DNA of 64,000 nt from contig OZ038528.1 of the NCBI GenBank assembly GCA_964036665.1, positions 26,461,245 to 26,525,244 on the forward strand. Reading direction: 5' to 3'. The stretch is from Gordius sp. MW1. Taxonomy: Eukaryota; Nematomorpha; Gordioida; Gordea; Gordiidae. Below the pieces are notes generated by a model. It was not told where the DNA came from. It made no database searches and was given only the letters and a program-made list of their open reading frames with translations. The translations under genes were made by a program, and so were the position numbers. This document shows, piece after piece, positions 31,789 to 43,177 of the stretch; positions within the stretch are counted from its first letter, which is position 1, and every line of letters starts with the position of its first letter.

Positions 31789-33412
31789 TTGACGAGTTTC
31801 TGCCCTCGATTATTTTTGGTACTAGTCCAACGACAAAAAACTCGGGTCGACGCTAGGTTTATTAATTTTATATTTGATTCGAGAGCTTGTATTTTTCTAA
31901 TTTCCGTAAAACAATTTAGCCCAATAAAAATTTTCCGCACATTTATAAATGCTCATGAATTAGATGCTGCGGCAATGGCGTAGTAGAAAAATCTGACGTG
32001 GAGGTGGTGGCACATGATAAGTGTTAACACTATATATCATGACGGTTGATATTGACCTCATATTGAGTTGGGATTGGTTGAAGGTCATAAGTCCAAACGT
32101 AAAATGGTTCGGTCTTTATAAAAATGTAACCAAAATCTCTGATTGTTTTTGTTAAAAATCCGTTGACAGTAATATAATATAAATACATGAAATATAAAAG
32201 ACAAAATGCGCCAAATAAAATGATTGATAAACTATTCGGATAAAGCACTATCGAGAGGATCTTCCAAAATTGGCAAAGAATCCGCGAACGATTAAAAATT
32301 GTATTTGGCTATAAGAAAACCAAGTCTATGTTTCAGTAAAAAGGATACCGAATGTTTAGACGGGGGGAACGTCTTCCTACTGTTTAAAAAAAGCTAAGGC
32401 CTGTTTGCCAAAGGTGACCCTAATGATAATTCTCCCCCAAGAAAAAACCGTAGTATTTTGCATTGAACCTTTTTATAAACAACAAATTTAAAGTCCGGAC
32501 ACCATGTTCTGGATTAAATAAATCCGGAGGCCTAGGTAGATGGCAATCTAATTTTATTTAAGAGCTATAAAATGGATGTCGCTGATTAGGGTGCTTATAG
32601 GGTTACAGGTATAACGGGTTAGTTAAAATTGGAGCTTGTACTAGATTTCGCCCGAGTATACGCACTCCGTTTGTCTGCGAGAGGAGGTGGACTCCGTTCT
32701 TCTCGTATGGGAGCACCAGGGAATAATTACACTGTTTAATTATAGCGAATGGGCAACGCCTCTAATGCCAATGAATAATCCCGATGGAACGTTGGGTCTA
32801 TATATTGATTAACGGATAACGTTAAATCCGTAGTTGGTGGAGGTTAAGCACCCAATTCTTCGTGTGGAATAGATTTTAGCCAATTTCACTTTTTTATAAA
32901 ATAAATTTAGGGTCAGCCTATCTTCAAATCAAGTTAAATGCTTGCTTGGGGTCGATGGCGATTAGCACGCCTTTGAGTTTAGCTCATTACTGTTTGGGTT
33001 GATTTTCGCGGCCGTTTTCCAGAAAGCAATGGCCTATGTTTTTCAGGATTTTACAGGATATTCCTTCAACGGGATAATGTGCTGATTCTAGACAGTACAT
33101 CGCATGAGCACGATATAAATTTAGAATCAGTACTTATACGCATGTAAAGGGAATTACGTTTTACCTAGAAAAATGCATGATAGGGTTGACAGAAGTTTTT
33201 ACCTTTTTAGAGTATCTTATTGCATTTGAAAATTAGCCTTGTGGGTTGTAGTAGGCCCCACCAAATAGGTATAATAGCGAAAGATATTAGATCCAAGTAA
33301 ATAAGGAGGATGGAGCATCAAAAAAAGATTAATATAGATGGTAACAAACTTAGAAATATACAGGCCCCACTCGCAAAAGTTTTGTAATGGGGTCAATTTA
33401 TTAAATTGCAAG
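31789..33412 (+). pseudogene. Gypsy A relic: protease and reverse transcriptase
   Basis: Broken frames show a protease remnant (FIFDSRACIFLIS, where DSG is expected, at 31861-31905), LILSWDWLK near 32056, and several RT pieces. These include a GTLRL-like GTLGLY at 32780, ALEFSSL...LFGLI near 32970, KAMAYVFQDF near 33030 and a FTFLEYLIAFEN piece near 33200. Stops and frameshifts occur every few dozen codons. This is an old Ty3/gypsy copy. It is interrupted at about 33413 by a hAT-like terminus and resumes near 34320. Confidence 0.7.
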
Positions 33413-34320
33413 TAGAGACCTGCAACAGGCCTGTTTAGGTCAGTCGGCCCGCCCGTAATAAAAATTTAAAAGTCCGGCCCGGGCCCGCCAAAATATTAAA
33501 TTATAAGCCCGGACCTGGCCAGCTAATTTTATACAAAGCCCGGCCCGGGCCTTTAAAATTTTTATATTTTTATTCTTTTGGTTTAATTTTTTTTATTGAT
33601 ATGGCAAACAATATGTTTGTGTTAAAAATGCCAATAAAAATAGTTTAAAAAGAAAAAATTGGTAATTCCAGGTCACTCGAGTTCTTCTATCTTTTAAGAA
33701 ACGACCTACATGGAAATTTTTTTTTACAAGAGGCACTTCAGGATACATAAAACCATATAACCCAAATAAACTTTTAAAACCCTTATTTAAGGTTATAATG
33801 TTTTAATAAAACTACTTAGCTTCTTTGCTTTTCCACCATTTTAAATAATTATGTTATTGATGATAAAATTAACTTGAGAAAATAAATTTTAGAATTTGTT
33901 TTTAAATTTGTTAATGATAATGAGTATAAAATTTTAGCATTTGGCCGGGGTCAGATAAAGTGGAAGTTAGCAACGGTCAACATTAATTTCAGGGAATTAT
34001 TTAGCCAGTTTCGCATTCTTCGGTTATAAATTAGCAACCTAGACAAATGCCAAAATAAACTTATTAATAAAGGTAATCAGTCAGGCACAAAAACAATAAT
34101 GAAATTTGAGTTTAGGCGAGGTCGAAAAAAGTAAAGCCAATCAGCGGTCAGCTAAATAAAAGTCTTTCACAGAAGCATAAGTCAACAGCCATTAAAAACC
34201 CGTTTAAGTTTCCACGGCAATTATTGAAAAATTACAAGTTGGACAGGACAGGACGGATAACCAAAAAAGAGCCCATAAATTGCATAGCAATTTAAATAAA
34301 AAATAATTTTAAATAATATT
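33413..34320. mobile_element. hAT-like and HINE-end insertion inside gypsy A
   Basis: The left part begins GTAGAGACCTGCAACAGGCC and carries CGGCCCGGGCCCG words for about 150 bases. The right part (33945-34290) matches the block at 12480-12995 and ends GAGCCCATAAATTGCATAGC, the inverted HINE-like start. The two may be separate insertions. Confidence 0.5.
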
Positions 34321-35270
34321 AAATTAATTTATATTGCTAGAGGGTATAAATCTGGAGGCAAATATGGGCAGCTGCACCCCTCCAAATCCAAAAATTCCTA
34401 ATGAAAAAAAGCTCGTTATGTTGTGACCCGATATTGTTTGCATTCATTGTGACCTGCCAGTGGAATTGGCGGTCGATGTGTCAAGTCAGGGCATAGGTGG
34501 CGTATTTTTTCAGTTAGTTAAGGAGGTGTAGCCGCCGATTTTATAATTTTCACGTAAATTAACAGTTACCGATTATAAGACACTGGTGCTATTGTTTGCT
34601 AAATGTAACAGCAATTTATTTTTAAGCCCTGAGTTACGAAATGATTATTGTTCAAGTATAAAAGGGGCGCCATTTTGCTTACCGAATACTTATTTGCGCT
34701 TAGGGAAGGACAGTGGAGGACCTGAAGAGTAATTAAAAGAATAAAACTTTCTGGTAAAGGTGGTAATCCAAGCCTGTCCGTCAATGAAACTTAAGTAGAT
34801 GGGGATAAAAACAACGAGTTGCCTGAGGTTACCAGATATTTGACGGTAAGGCAGCGCTTGAGGAGGTGGTTGTGTGTTATCGTGACGTGGTAAACGTACT
34901 CATATTGAGGATGTCACATCCTACGTTGATACAAGCGTTTCGGTCGTAAGTATTAAAATTTTGCATGCGGGACACAGTGGAACTGCCAAAATGAAAGCTA
35001 TGGCGCTTAATTATGCTTGGTGGCCGAAGCCTAGACATAAGCATGTATGGATGCAAATTCGTAGCGTGTAACAATACGAATATGTCCTATTATGATAAAA
35101 AAGCGAGATGGCCGAGTGCTTGGAACGTCAGGAATTGTGTACACCTTGATTTTTTTATTTCGATTTTAAAAAGTAATTGTTGTTGGTGGACGCTACGTCA
35201 AGTTTGGAATTCAAACGAGTTCCTAGTTTATTAACAAAAGTTGTTATCGAATTTCCCTAAAGTGTTGTTA
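34321..35270 (+). pseudogene. Gypsy A relic: RNase H and integrase zinc-binding part
   Basis: Pieces read ELAVDVSSQGIGGVFFQL (RNase H, 34455-34510), YFSRKLTVTDYKTLVLLFAK and, further on, VLKFCMRDT-VELPK-MKA and LGGRSLDI (the H2C2 and WWP region, 34945-35040), then CVHLDFFISI with the first integrase aspartate. Many stops are present. The relic is cut at about 35280 by the foldback element and continues after 37270. Confidence 0.72.
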
Positions 35271-35282
35271 AAATGCCAAAAT

Positions 35283-37268
35283 GCTACTACCATAACCTAT
35301 GGTAAGCATACATCTCGCCCATTACCATCATCATAACCAGCACCATGCTGCTTAATAACCCGGTTGCTATCACTGGCAACCATGGTTGCTTGGTTGAGAG
35401 AGATGTAAGTAACCGGGCATTTGGCAGATAGGATTGATATAACCGTGGTATTGAGCAGGCTCGTTTTAAACTGAACATGGTTTTTAGCAAATTAAATTTT
35501 AGCTTACTATTAGAGTTGGTAGCTGCCATATAATGCTAATCAATATTTTTCAATCATATATTAATACAAAAATGGTGTTAAAAAATTAAAATGTTTTGCC
35601 CCCCCCCCTTATTTTTTATCCTCTTTCTAACCAGGGGGTAGGGAGGGTGTTTTGCCCCCCCCCCTTATTTTTTATCCTCTTTCTGAACAGAGGGGAGGGC
35701 GGGGGGGGGGGGGGGTGTTTTGCCCCCCCCCCTTATTTTTTCTCCTCTTTTTCACCAGGGGGGAGGGGGGGGGGTGTTTTGCCCCCCCCCTTATTTTTTC
35801 TCCTCTTTTTCACCAGGGGGGAGGGGGGGGGGGTGTTTTGCCCCCCCCCCCTTATTTTTTATCCTCTTTCTGACCAGAGGGGAGGGGGTCCTTATTTTTT
35901 ACGCTCTTTGTCACCTCTTTCTCAGCAGGGTGGGCGGGGGGGGGGGGGTGTTTTGCCCCCTCCCCTTATTTTTTACGCTCTTTCTCACCAGGGGCCCCCC
36001 TCTTATTTTTTACGCTCTTTCTTACCAGGGGGGGGGGTCACAAATTATATTTTGTCAAGATTTTTTAACGCAATTTTATTTTTAAGAAACATATAATTTT
36101 GTCAGCTTATATTAGTGACAATTGTCATGTCCAAACAATGTTGTTTAAAATACCCATATTTAAAATAAGATGTTTATATTTAAAGATCGAAGGCTTTTAT
36201 CGCGATCGCGTTGAGAATTTATGTTAAAACTGAAAATATAAAATTTTTGCAATAAAGTAGAGCTAGAGGGAGAGATCACGTGAAATGAGAGCATGGGTAG
36301 TATTTATTAAATTACTTCCAATTCCATTTCTCAGCAACAGCATGTTGCCATCATGTGCAGTGCATGGTATGAGATGAAGTAGGGGAGGGGGGAAGGAGTT
36401 TTTAGAATAGAAACAATAGGAAAAAATATAACTAGTCGTAGTCTAGCTAGCTACTAGTTTGTCTCATTCTCACTCTCATGTAATGTATGAGATAAAGGAA
36501 GGAGGGGGGATGAGTTTTTAAAAACAATAGAAAATGATTTAAGATTGCCACTTTTGAAATATCAAAATAAAGTTTTAGCCAAAGTGGTTGAAAATATTTA
36601 AAGGGATAGACAGTTGCTTCTATATGATAAAATTATTTTTTAATTATTTTAAGTCAATTATAAATAATTAATTGCAAGTTCCTGTAATTTTCTAAAACCA
36701 TTATAACAAGCATTTTAGCATTTATTGAAATATAAATTTTAAAATCCCTCCCCCCTGGTGAGAAAGAGGATAAAAAATAAGGGGGGGGGGGGGCAAAACA
36801 CTCCCCCTCCCCTTCCCCCTCCCCTCTGGCCAGAAAGAGGATAAAAAATAAGGGGGGGGGGCAAAACACCCTCCCTACCCCCTGGTTAGAAAGAGGATAA
36901 AAAATAAGGGGGGGGGCAAAACATTTTAATTTTTTAACACCATTTTTGTATTAATATATGATTGAAAAATATTGATTAGCATTATATGGCAGCTACCAAC
37001 TCTAATAGTAAGCTAAAATTAATTTGCTAAAAACCATGTTAATAAAACAAGCCTGCTCGATACCGCGGTTTATATCAATCCAATCTGCCAAATGCCCGGT
37101 TACTTACATCTCTCTCAACCAAGCAACCATGGCAACTTTAATCTGCCATGCTAGTAACCGGGTTATTAAGCAGCATGTGCTGCTTAATAACGATGGTAAT
37201 GGTAGGAGATATGTGCCTATTACCAGGTTTAGCACTATACCAGCACAACCAATTCCAGCAGATTAACA
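35283..37268. mobile_element. Foldback-like element with long inverted arms and C/G-run array
   Basis: The first 320 or so bases (TAACCTATGGTAAGCATA to AAAATGTTTTG) return inverted at 36925-37245, with matches such as GTAACCGGGCATTTGGCAGA and GGTTGCTTGGTTGAGAGAG. Next to each arm lie repeats of a C run, TTATTTTTTATCCTCTTTC, CAGGGG and a G run: about eight at 35595-36040 and three inverted ones at 36745-36925. The middle is unique. It interrupts the gypsy A integrase. No transposase was found. Frames at 35596-36096 are readings of the array, not genes. Confidence 0.78.
35595..36040 (+). repeat. C-run/G-run hairpin minisatellite
   Basis: Each 50-60-base unit has 8-12 C, TTATTTTTTnnnCTCTTTnn, then CAGGGGGGAG and 7-14 G. 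C and G runs within one unit can pair into hairpins, and the G runs could form quadruplexes. Run lengths may be affected by sequencing. Confidence 0.85.
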
Positions 37269-37271
37269 ACA

Positions 37272-37660
37272 CTCCTAAAATACATGATCGGTGCTTATGG
37301 AAATACCAGATGCGTGGTAGCTGACGCCGGTACGGCATCTACGATTACTGAATTTAGGCATTTTGTAGTAAGTAGGGTTTATTAAATGTTTTGGCGCCTC
37401 TAAATCACCCAGCATTAATAAATTAGCCGAATGAGGCGTCGCGATCGTTAAACGATGGTTAAAAAACAAGAAAGTGGAAAAGGATGTTTTTTTATATAGT
37501 AGATTGTTACACAATAATACTGCCTGTTATTCGTGTTGATTAGGATGCCACCTAAACTGATGGTTGTTTGGGTGGACGATGAGTTATTCATTAGGACTCT
37601 AGGAACAAGCGGTTTGCCGATCCGATTTGGGACATTGTATCGCTTAATTCTCTCCCCCCC
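37272..37660 (+). pseudogene. Gypsy A relic: integrase catalytic core
   Basis: After the foldback element, frames read VVADAGTASTITEFRHFVV (second aspartate, 37314-37370), then KLAE and VAIVKRWLKNKKVEKDV (glutamate region and following helix, 37420-37485). With the upstream CVHLDFF this makes a D,D,E core split by the insertion. Stops are frequent. Confidence 0.72.
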
Positions 37661-38129
37661 CCATATCACCTCCATATTTGTTTGAGGATATTTTATACCT
37701 TAGATTCCAACCCTTTATCCGAGAAGGGACATAGTATCTCTAATCTTTCCACATTAAACTTTGGGGGATTTTACCCTGATCCTACTCATATCCAACGTGT
37801 ATTGGGGACACTTGTGTCTGTAATGCAGCTGAATTACACCATCACGCATTGAAGGTGTTGTAACAACTTCCCTCATCCCCCCACTTTTCATATATTGCTT
37901 TGTTCTATTAAAGCTTTGATGTTTTTATAACCTTTATAAGAAGTCGAACCTACCTACACACTACAAGGTTTACTTAGACGATATTATAATATATGGTAGT
38001 CTCTAAATTATGGAATGATTGATGCCAAGCGATTTAAGAAATTAGCTGGATTGAAACCCAACATCGACTTATCAAAAACCTCTTTGGCAGAACCCATAGT
38101 TATTAAAGAAATACAGTGAGACAAAATTT
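37661..38129 (+). pseudogene. Unassigned stretch with a second RT remnant
   Basis: 37970-38005 reads KVYLDDIIIYGSL, a gypsy-type RT active site, out of order after the integrase. It therefore comes from another element fragment. The remaining sequence has no readable protein. Confidence 0.5.
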
Positions 38130-38337
38130 TCCCCACTTTAAACTTATGTTTAAACGCCTCTAAAAGTGAAATATATTCTGACTTGGATAATATTCACCCA
38201 AAGTTTTTTGACTTTGCCAAAATTAAAAAAGACAATATGTATGTTTTAGGCGCACCTATCGGGGGCCTGAGTGTCTCAAAAACTTTTTAGACAAAAACCT
38301 CTCTTCTTTAAAAACCAAATTAGACATTTTTAAATCT

Positions 38338-38696
38338 ATGCCCTCTCATCATTCCTTTTACATTATAAAAAATTATTACAACATTAGCAAAATTTTATTC
38401 TCCTTCCGCTCCACGCAAGCCTTTTTATTTAAAGATGTTTTACACAATTATGAACACCTTTTTAAATCCACACTTGAATTAATTTTAAATATTTCTTTTA
38501 ACACGAATACTTGGCTTCAAGCCACTCTTCCCACAAAATCCGGCGATCAGGTATTCGCTCCTCAACTGCGATTTCCTTAGCCGCCTTTATTTCCTCCTTC
38601 CTTTCTTTTAAACAATCTATTAACGACCTTGTCCCTTTCTCACTCAACCCCTCTATCAATCAAGCCTTATCTCTATGGAATGAGAATGTCAATTAA
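38338..38696 (+). pseudogene. LINE copy B thumb/linker segment
   Basis: It contains the same MPSHHSFYIIKNYYN and FRSTQAFLFKDVLHNYEH blocks as copy A. A frameshift in the GGLG block (38540) changes the frame into the 38511-38696 reading, which restores AISLAAFISSFLSFKQS. Confidence 0.82.
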
Positions 38697-39269
38697 GGGG
38701 TTGACATTCCACAATCATATGCCCAAAAAGATTTGGATGCAAGTTTGGTGTCGCGGCTCGTTGCTTACCTTCTCTCGACATGCGACACCAAACAGCATTG
38801 CAATCTTAGGTCATTGGCTTTCGACCAATCCGGTCATGAATGGCTTGAAGCTTACCCTAGTAAGTTTTTGGGAATGTTTTTAGAGAACCCTACCCTGTCC
38901 TTCAACATAGACCTCCGCTTGGGCTGTAAATTCACGTCCCCATACCCCTGCCGGCTTTGTAATTCACTTGTAAATGAGGAAGCGCGTCACCCTCTGCATT
39001 GTAAATTTAACAAAAGCCGGTATAGTAGGCACCAAAAAATAAATACACTGCTTCAAGCTGCCCTCAAACGGGCAAAAGTTCCTTCCATCCTTGAACCGTC
39101 AGATCCTTGTCTCGTAGGGCGGATGCGTCCTGACGGTTCATCACTTATCCCATGGGACAAAGGCCTTTTCTTAAAATGGGACTACACTTGTATTGACCTG
39201 TTTGCCCCCTCCAACGATACTCACGACCCCCTAGGATCGGCAGAGCATCGTAAAATCTTAAAATACTGA
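38629..39269 (+). CDS. LINE copy B C-terminal part: CCHC motif and nuclease
   Basis: The main frame (38733-39269, 178 codons) has CRLCNSLVNEEARHPLHC and then VGRMRPDGSSLIPWDKGLFL with KWDYTCIDLFAPS. RPDG is intact here. It stops at KILKY, where copy A has KTLKYLALSDTSIF: a TGA in 39267-39269 ends it about 40 codons early. The preceding codons (VSRFVAYLLSTC-type) lie in an overlapping frame from 38629. Confidence 0.82.
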
Positions 39270-39580
39270 GCTTTATCGGAAACCTCCATTTTTATTCCTA
39301 TCGTCTCGTCGTGCTCAGGGACGTTTGGGAAGAGCGCATTAAATTTTTTTAGAGAACTCAATAAACGCTCGCTTCTTCTAAAATATCGAATAATTTTTTA
39401 CTAAGACAATCAATTGCCATTGCGATTGTTAAATCCAATTTTTATTCTTTGATGGATTTAATGCTCATTCTTAAAGAAACGGATAATGTGTTTTAATCAT
39501 TTTTTTTATAAATGTTTTCGTTCTTGTATCTTTTTATTAATTTCACTTTATGTTTAATACTTTTTTTTAATAGAGCATGT

Positions 39581-40184
39581 CAATTCAAAAAAAAATTATA
39601 ACATCTTAAATGGCTGTCAAATCTTATCTAAAACATTCCTGAGTCTACCTCTACTTATGGTATTACTGTGTGTCCAAGTTATTTTTCCCGCAGTATAGCA
39701 TTGTCTATGTAAAAATTCTTCTATGCTTCAACTTAAAGAAAGTGAATAAACTTACAACTTTATAGAGCCCCTCTTAATTTCGTTAAAGGTGAAAACCCAA
39801 TGACTATAGCTACCTTAAACCTACACATTGGCCTATACCACAGGAGGAATATAACGATAAGAATATAGCGCTAATTTACAAGAGATGTCCTAAGAGGGCT
39901 GTATTACTGTATCCAATCGAAATAGTCATATAAAATTAAATATATATTTTGTTACTCAAGAATTATAAGTAATAGTTGGATAACAAAAATTTCCAATGTT
40001 ACGTTAAATTAGGCAGTACATGAATTCCGACTGTCAATAAGCATGATATTTATAAATAACTCTTATTTAATATTTTTAAGAGCCATTTTAACATTATTTC
40101 TTCAAATTAAAAGATAAAATTTTATGTGTCGTAATAAATTTGAAAAGTCCAAATAAATTTATTTTTAGTATGGAGAGTAGAGAG
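39581..40184. other. Intergenic or intronic, no gene seen
   Basis: AT-rich. No splice-bounded frame with recognisable content. Confidence 0.4.
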
Positions 40185-40335
40185 TTCCTCGGGTGACCCG
40201 AAATTTGACTCGATATCGAGTGGGGTCGAGTTCGGGTTGAAAATTTTGAAATGTCATTGGGTTCGGGTTAAAAATTCTAACATGCTTTCGGGTCGGGTTG
40301 GATTTAAAGTGTCGGATTTAAGGTTATGAATTTTA
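40185..40335. repeat. TCGGGTT-word terminus, hAT-like
   Basis: It starts GTAGAGAGTTCCTCGGGTGA and then repeats GGGTTCGGGTT and GGGTCGGGTTGG. The start resembles those at 5302 and 33413. No partner end identified. Confidence 0.4.
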
Positions 40336-40689
40336 CATTGCAAAATACACGGGACATATCTTTTAAATTAATGATATTACGTATCATATTTTTTAATTAA
40401 TATTGAAATGTATAATGGAAGATCATTTATTCAGTTAATTAAATTCCTTTTGTTTTTTTAATATCTGATTGTTTTAATTTGGAGGCAAATCTAAATTCGA
40501 CTCGTGAAAGTAAAAATATATCAACAAATTAATATTTTTAAATTGTATTTAAAAAGTGTGAAGTGGTAGCTCATTATAAAAATGAAAGTAAGTTTAAATT
40601 TATTAATTGATTCATTTGCAAAACTATATATTTCAAATTAAATATTACCCGATATTGTAGATGCTATCATATTTATATATCTCTATAAT

Positions 40690-40821
40690 AAATACTTCAA
40701 AAAAACTTGACGAATAGGAAAACAACGAAAAACATATTTGTGTTCACCACAAAAAACTCTATCAGAATATGTTAACCGTTTCCCGGTTGATTACACAAGA
40801 CCTTTATTTGTTGACTAGTGT
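40690..40821. mobile_element. Fragment of the Harbinger-like palindromic MITE
   Basis: It matches the right end of 46891-47798: AAAAAAACTTGACG, AAAAACATATTTGTGTTCAC, CTATCAGAATATGTTAACCG and the terminus TTTGTTGACTAGTG followed by TTA. The left arm is missing. Confidence 0.68.
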
Positions 40822-41341
40822 TATCAAAAGATTTTTACGCAGGCTATCCTATGATTTTTTTACTGGTCATTGTTTTTTTGCCTACGTTAGGAAAAGAACC
40901 TCTTATCTATAAATTCTAAATATAAATACACTATCTTTTCCTCCACAGCGCATAATCAATCATTACATCCTCAATCATATAATCTATAGTTGGTATATCT
41001 TTCATTGATGCTTGCAAGGGATATTCAATTATTTTATACTTTATCAAAATGTACAAAAATCTACTAATTAAAAATTTTAATAAGCTCTTATAATTTTTAA
41101 TAAATTAATATAGATATAGCGACAAAAATTTTAAAAATTATATGAGCGTTGTGCTCATATTAGGAAATGTATAAGAACTGCGCACGTTCAATTATAGTTG
41201 CGCTAGATGTATACTCATCCACCTATAATATTTGAATATTATTATGAATTATAATATTAAAGCGCATTGAATCTTGTAGAATTAATTTTAACGCAAGTAT
41301 TAGTAATTGAAAAGTGCTAATCAGTTATTTTAACATGATAC

Positions 41342-41473
41342 CTGGAACGCAAAAGCTTTTCTTCTCAAGGTGGAACATTGGACTACACTGACAGAGAAAA
41401 TTAACGCAGGAACTATGTTTTGTGAAACTTTGACATTCATCATCTTTGGAGCATACAGATCCAGGTTTTTTTC
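41342..41473 (-). CDS. Host exon: EB-like six-cysteine module (second of a pair)
   Basis: The minus strand between acceptor ...TTGTTAAG and donor CCAG|GTATCA is open for 44 codons. It encodes one module with spacing C-x5-C-x8-C-x4-C-x-C-x11-C (starts PGSVCSKDDEC, ends KKSFCVP). Both edges are phase 1, like its two sister exons. It joins exon 41516-41620 across a 42-base intron without breaking the frame. EB/EGF-like modules of this kind are extracellular and disulphide-bonded, usually repeated in secreted or single-pass proteins. No TE protein looks like this. Confidence 0.7.
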
Positions 41474-41515
41474 CTTAACAATCACTTTAAAATAGTTTTA
41501 TAAGCCAAACAATAC

Positions 41516-41620
41516 CAACTAAACATCGATCATTTTCAAAGTAGTGACCAAGTCTGCATCGACATCTATTTCCATCACAAAAATCGTACTTGCACTCATA
41601 GCTTTCATTGCAATTAGCAC
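41516..41620 (-). CDS. Host exon: EB-like six-cysteine module (first of a pair)
   Basis: A 35-codon exon on the minus strand lies between acceptor AAATTAG and donor GTTG|GTATTG. The spacing is C-x5-C-x4-C-x4-C-x-C-x10-C (ANCNESYEC ... CRCRLGHYFENDRC). Phase 1 at both ends means modules can be added without shifting the frame. The split codons with the upstream exon at 55567-55695 (A|GT) and the downstream exon (G|GA) both make sense codons. Confidence 0.7.
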
Positions 41621-43049
41621 CTAATTTCTTTTCTAATAATTATTTAATAAAAATTATAGCATTCTTTGTTATCCATTACCTAGTTATATATTGAAAGATT
41701 TAATTGTGTTTATTCAAATAACTTTTATCCTATAAGATGATTTATGTTAATCTTATAAAGTCGTTAAATTAACTTTTTAAACAGATTAACTTTAATTAAG
41801 AGAAAATTAATTATAATTATACACAATCAAATTCTACAGGGGTCGGGGGGGGGGCATTATGTTTGTACTTACAAACTTATTAACATTTATTTATTTATAT
41901 TTACCCAGTTCCGCATATTGTACTACTTCCAAAGACGCAATTTGTTAAGAGCTCCTTTCAATTTGTCTGAATATGTCAACCAGGGCCGTTGTAATTTGCC
42001 AAAAATATGAAAGCAAAAACTAGGTTTCGTTCCGGCATTTTAAGATGGAATAATACTTGCCGAGCCCGCTAATATTTTGCAAAGCTCGGACCCAGCCTGG
42101 ACCCTCACAAAAATCTTTTATATTTTGGTGCTTCTTATTGCAAGTTTAAGTCGGGCCTTAATATTTTTCGACAAATAGTATATAGTCTATGCCCCGTGTA
42201 ACGAGTGAGAATGAGGTACGTTTCAATTTGAGACGCGTACTCTAAATCGTTGAAATCACGAAAAATACATTTTATTCTGAACACATATCTTGTGTTGCGT
42301 CGATAGATAATAATTACTTAATTTATTTGAGATAAGATTCTAGATTAAAACTATTAATTCTTTAACTTAGAAATATTTTGTCCCTAGCGCGTTATAAATG
42401 GAAATAAAGAAATTTTTATTTAAAATACTACAATATCTTAGCTTCAAAATTAAAAGAAGAAGATGCTAAAACGAGAAAGATCCTAATTCGAGCTAAATTT
42501 TAGTGTTACATATAAATAAATTTTAGTTTTTCTAAGCATTGAACATGCTTCGATTTCCTGTTTAAAGAAATTCAGTTTGTGAATATTCCTAAGGTAATAC
42601 TAAGGCTAAAATTATAGAAATTCCTGCATGCGGATGGCCTATAAATTTGCCTAACTGGATGATCTATTTGTTAAAAAAATTACCTACCGGGCTTCAGGTT
42701 TTACGGTAATTAAACAGGCTCGGGCGGGGCCTAGCTATACGTAGGCCAATTGGCCAGCAATAACTCTTTTATTTTTGTATTTAGATGTATAGAATTGTGT
42801 TTTTGTAAACATTTATCTAATTTAATAATTATTTAATTTATTAAAATATTAATTTTATATTCATCATTTTTTTAAAATGCTTTTATTATGTAAAATTGAT
42901 ACATAAAATAAACAATAAACGGGCATAAAATAATATTATAAATAAAAATTTATTCATCACATTCGTCAATAGCCAACATGGGGGGCCATGTGTCAGATAA
43001 AGATTTGTAATTATATTTAGCTATCAAAATGCCAATTTTTTAGCGTAAA
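41621..43049. other. Intronic or intergenic with a GCCCGG-type repeat
   Basis: No coding signal. Around 42045-42120 and 42690-42735 CCGAGCCCGC, GCTCGGACCC and GGCTCGGGCGGGGCC words occur, again resembling hAT-like subterminal regions. Poly-G occurs at 41846. Confidence 0.4.
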
Positions 43050-43177
43050 ATAAAGCTGGGTGAGTATTTAGCTTTGGGGGATCTGTTTCCTATCGATTTA
43101 AAGAACGCTAATGCTTTCTTGCCAAAAGTAGCGGAACAGGAAGCTACTATTGGAATAAAAATTTTAGATTGAGCAAT

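Larger units (their letters stand above)
38130..39580 (+). mobile_element. LINE copy B, 5'-truncated, same family as copy A
   Basis: It begins at about TTTTCCCCACTTTAAACTTA, which equals copy A downstream of the RT active site, and runs to the 3' UTR ending TTTAATACTTTTTTTTAATA. It therefore holds only the thumb, CCHC motif and nuclease region, about 1.45 kb. Copies A and B are close relatives (most codons identical), so both are fairly recent compared with copy C. Confidence 0.85.

Noticed and set aside
35596-36096. Three plus-strand frames rich in PPPLIF and GGRGG
   Set aside because: They are readings of the C-run/G-run array in all three frames with no codon preference.
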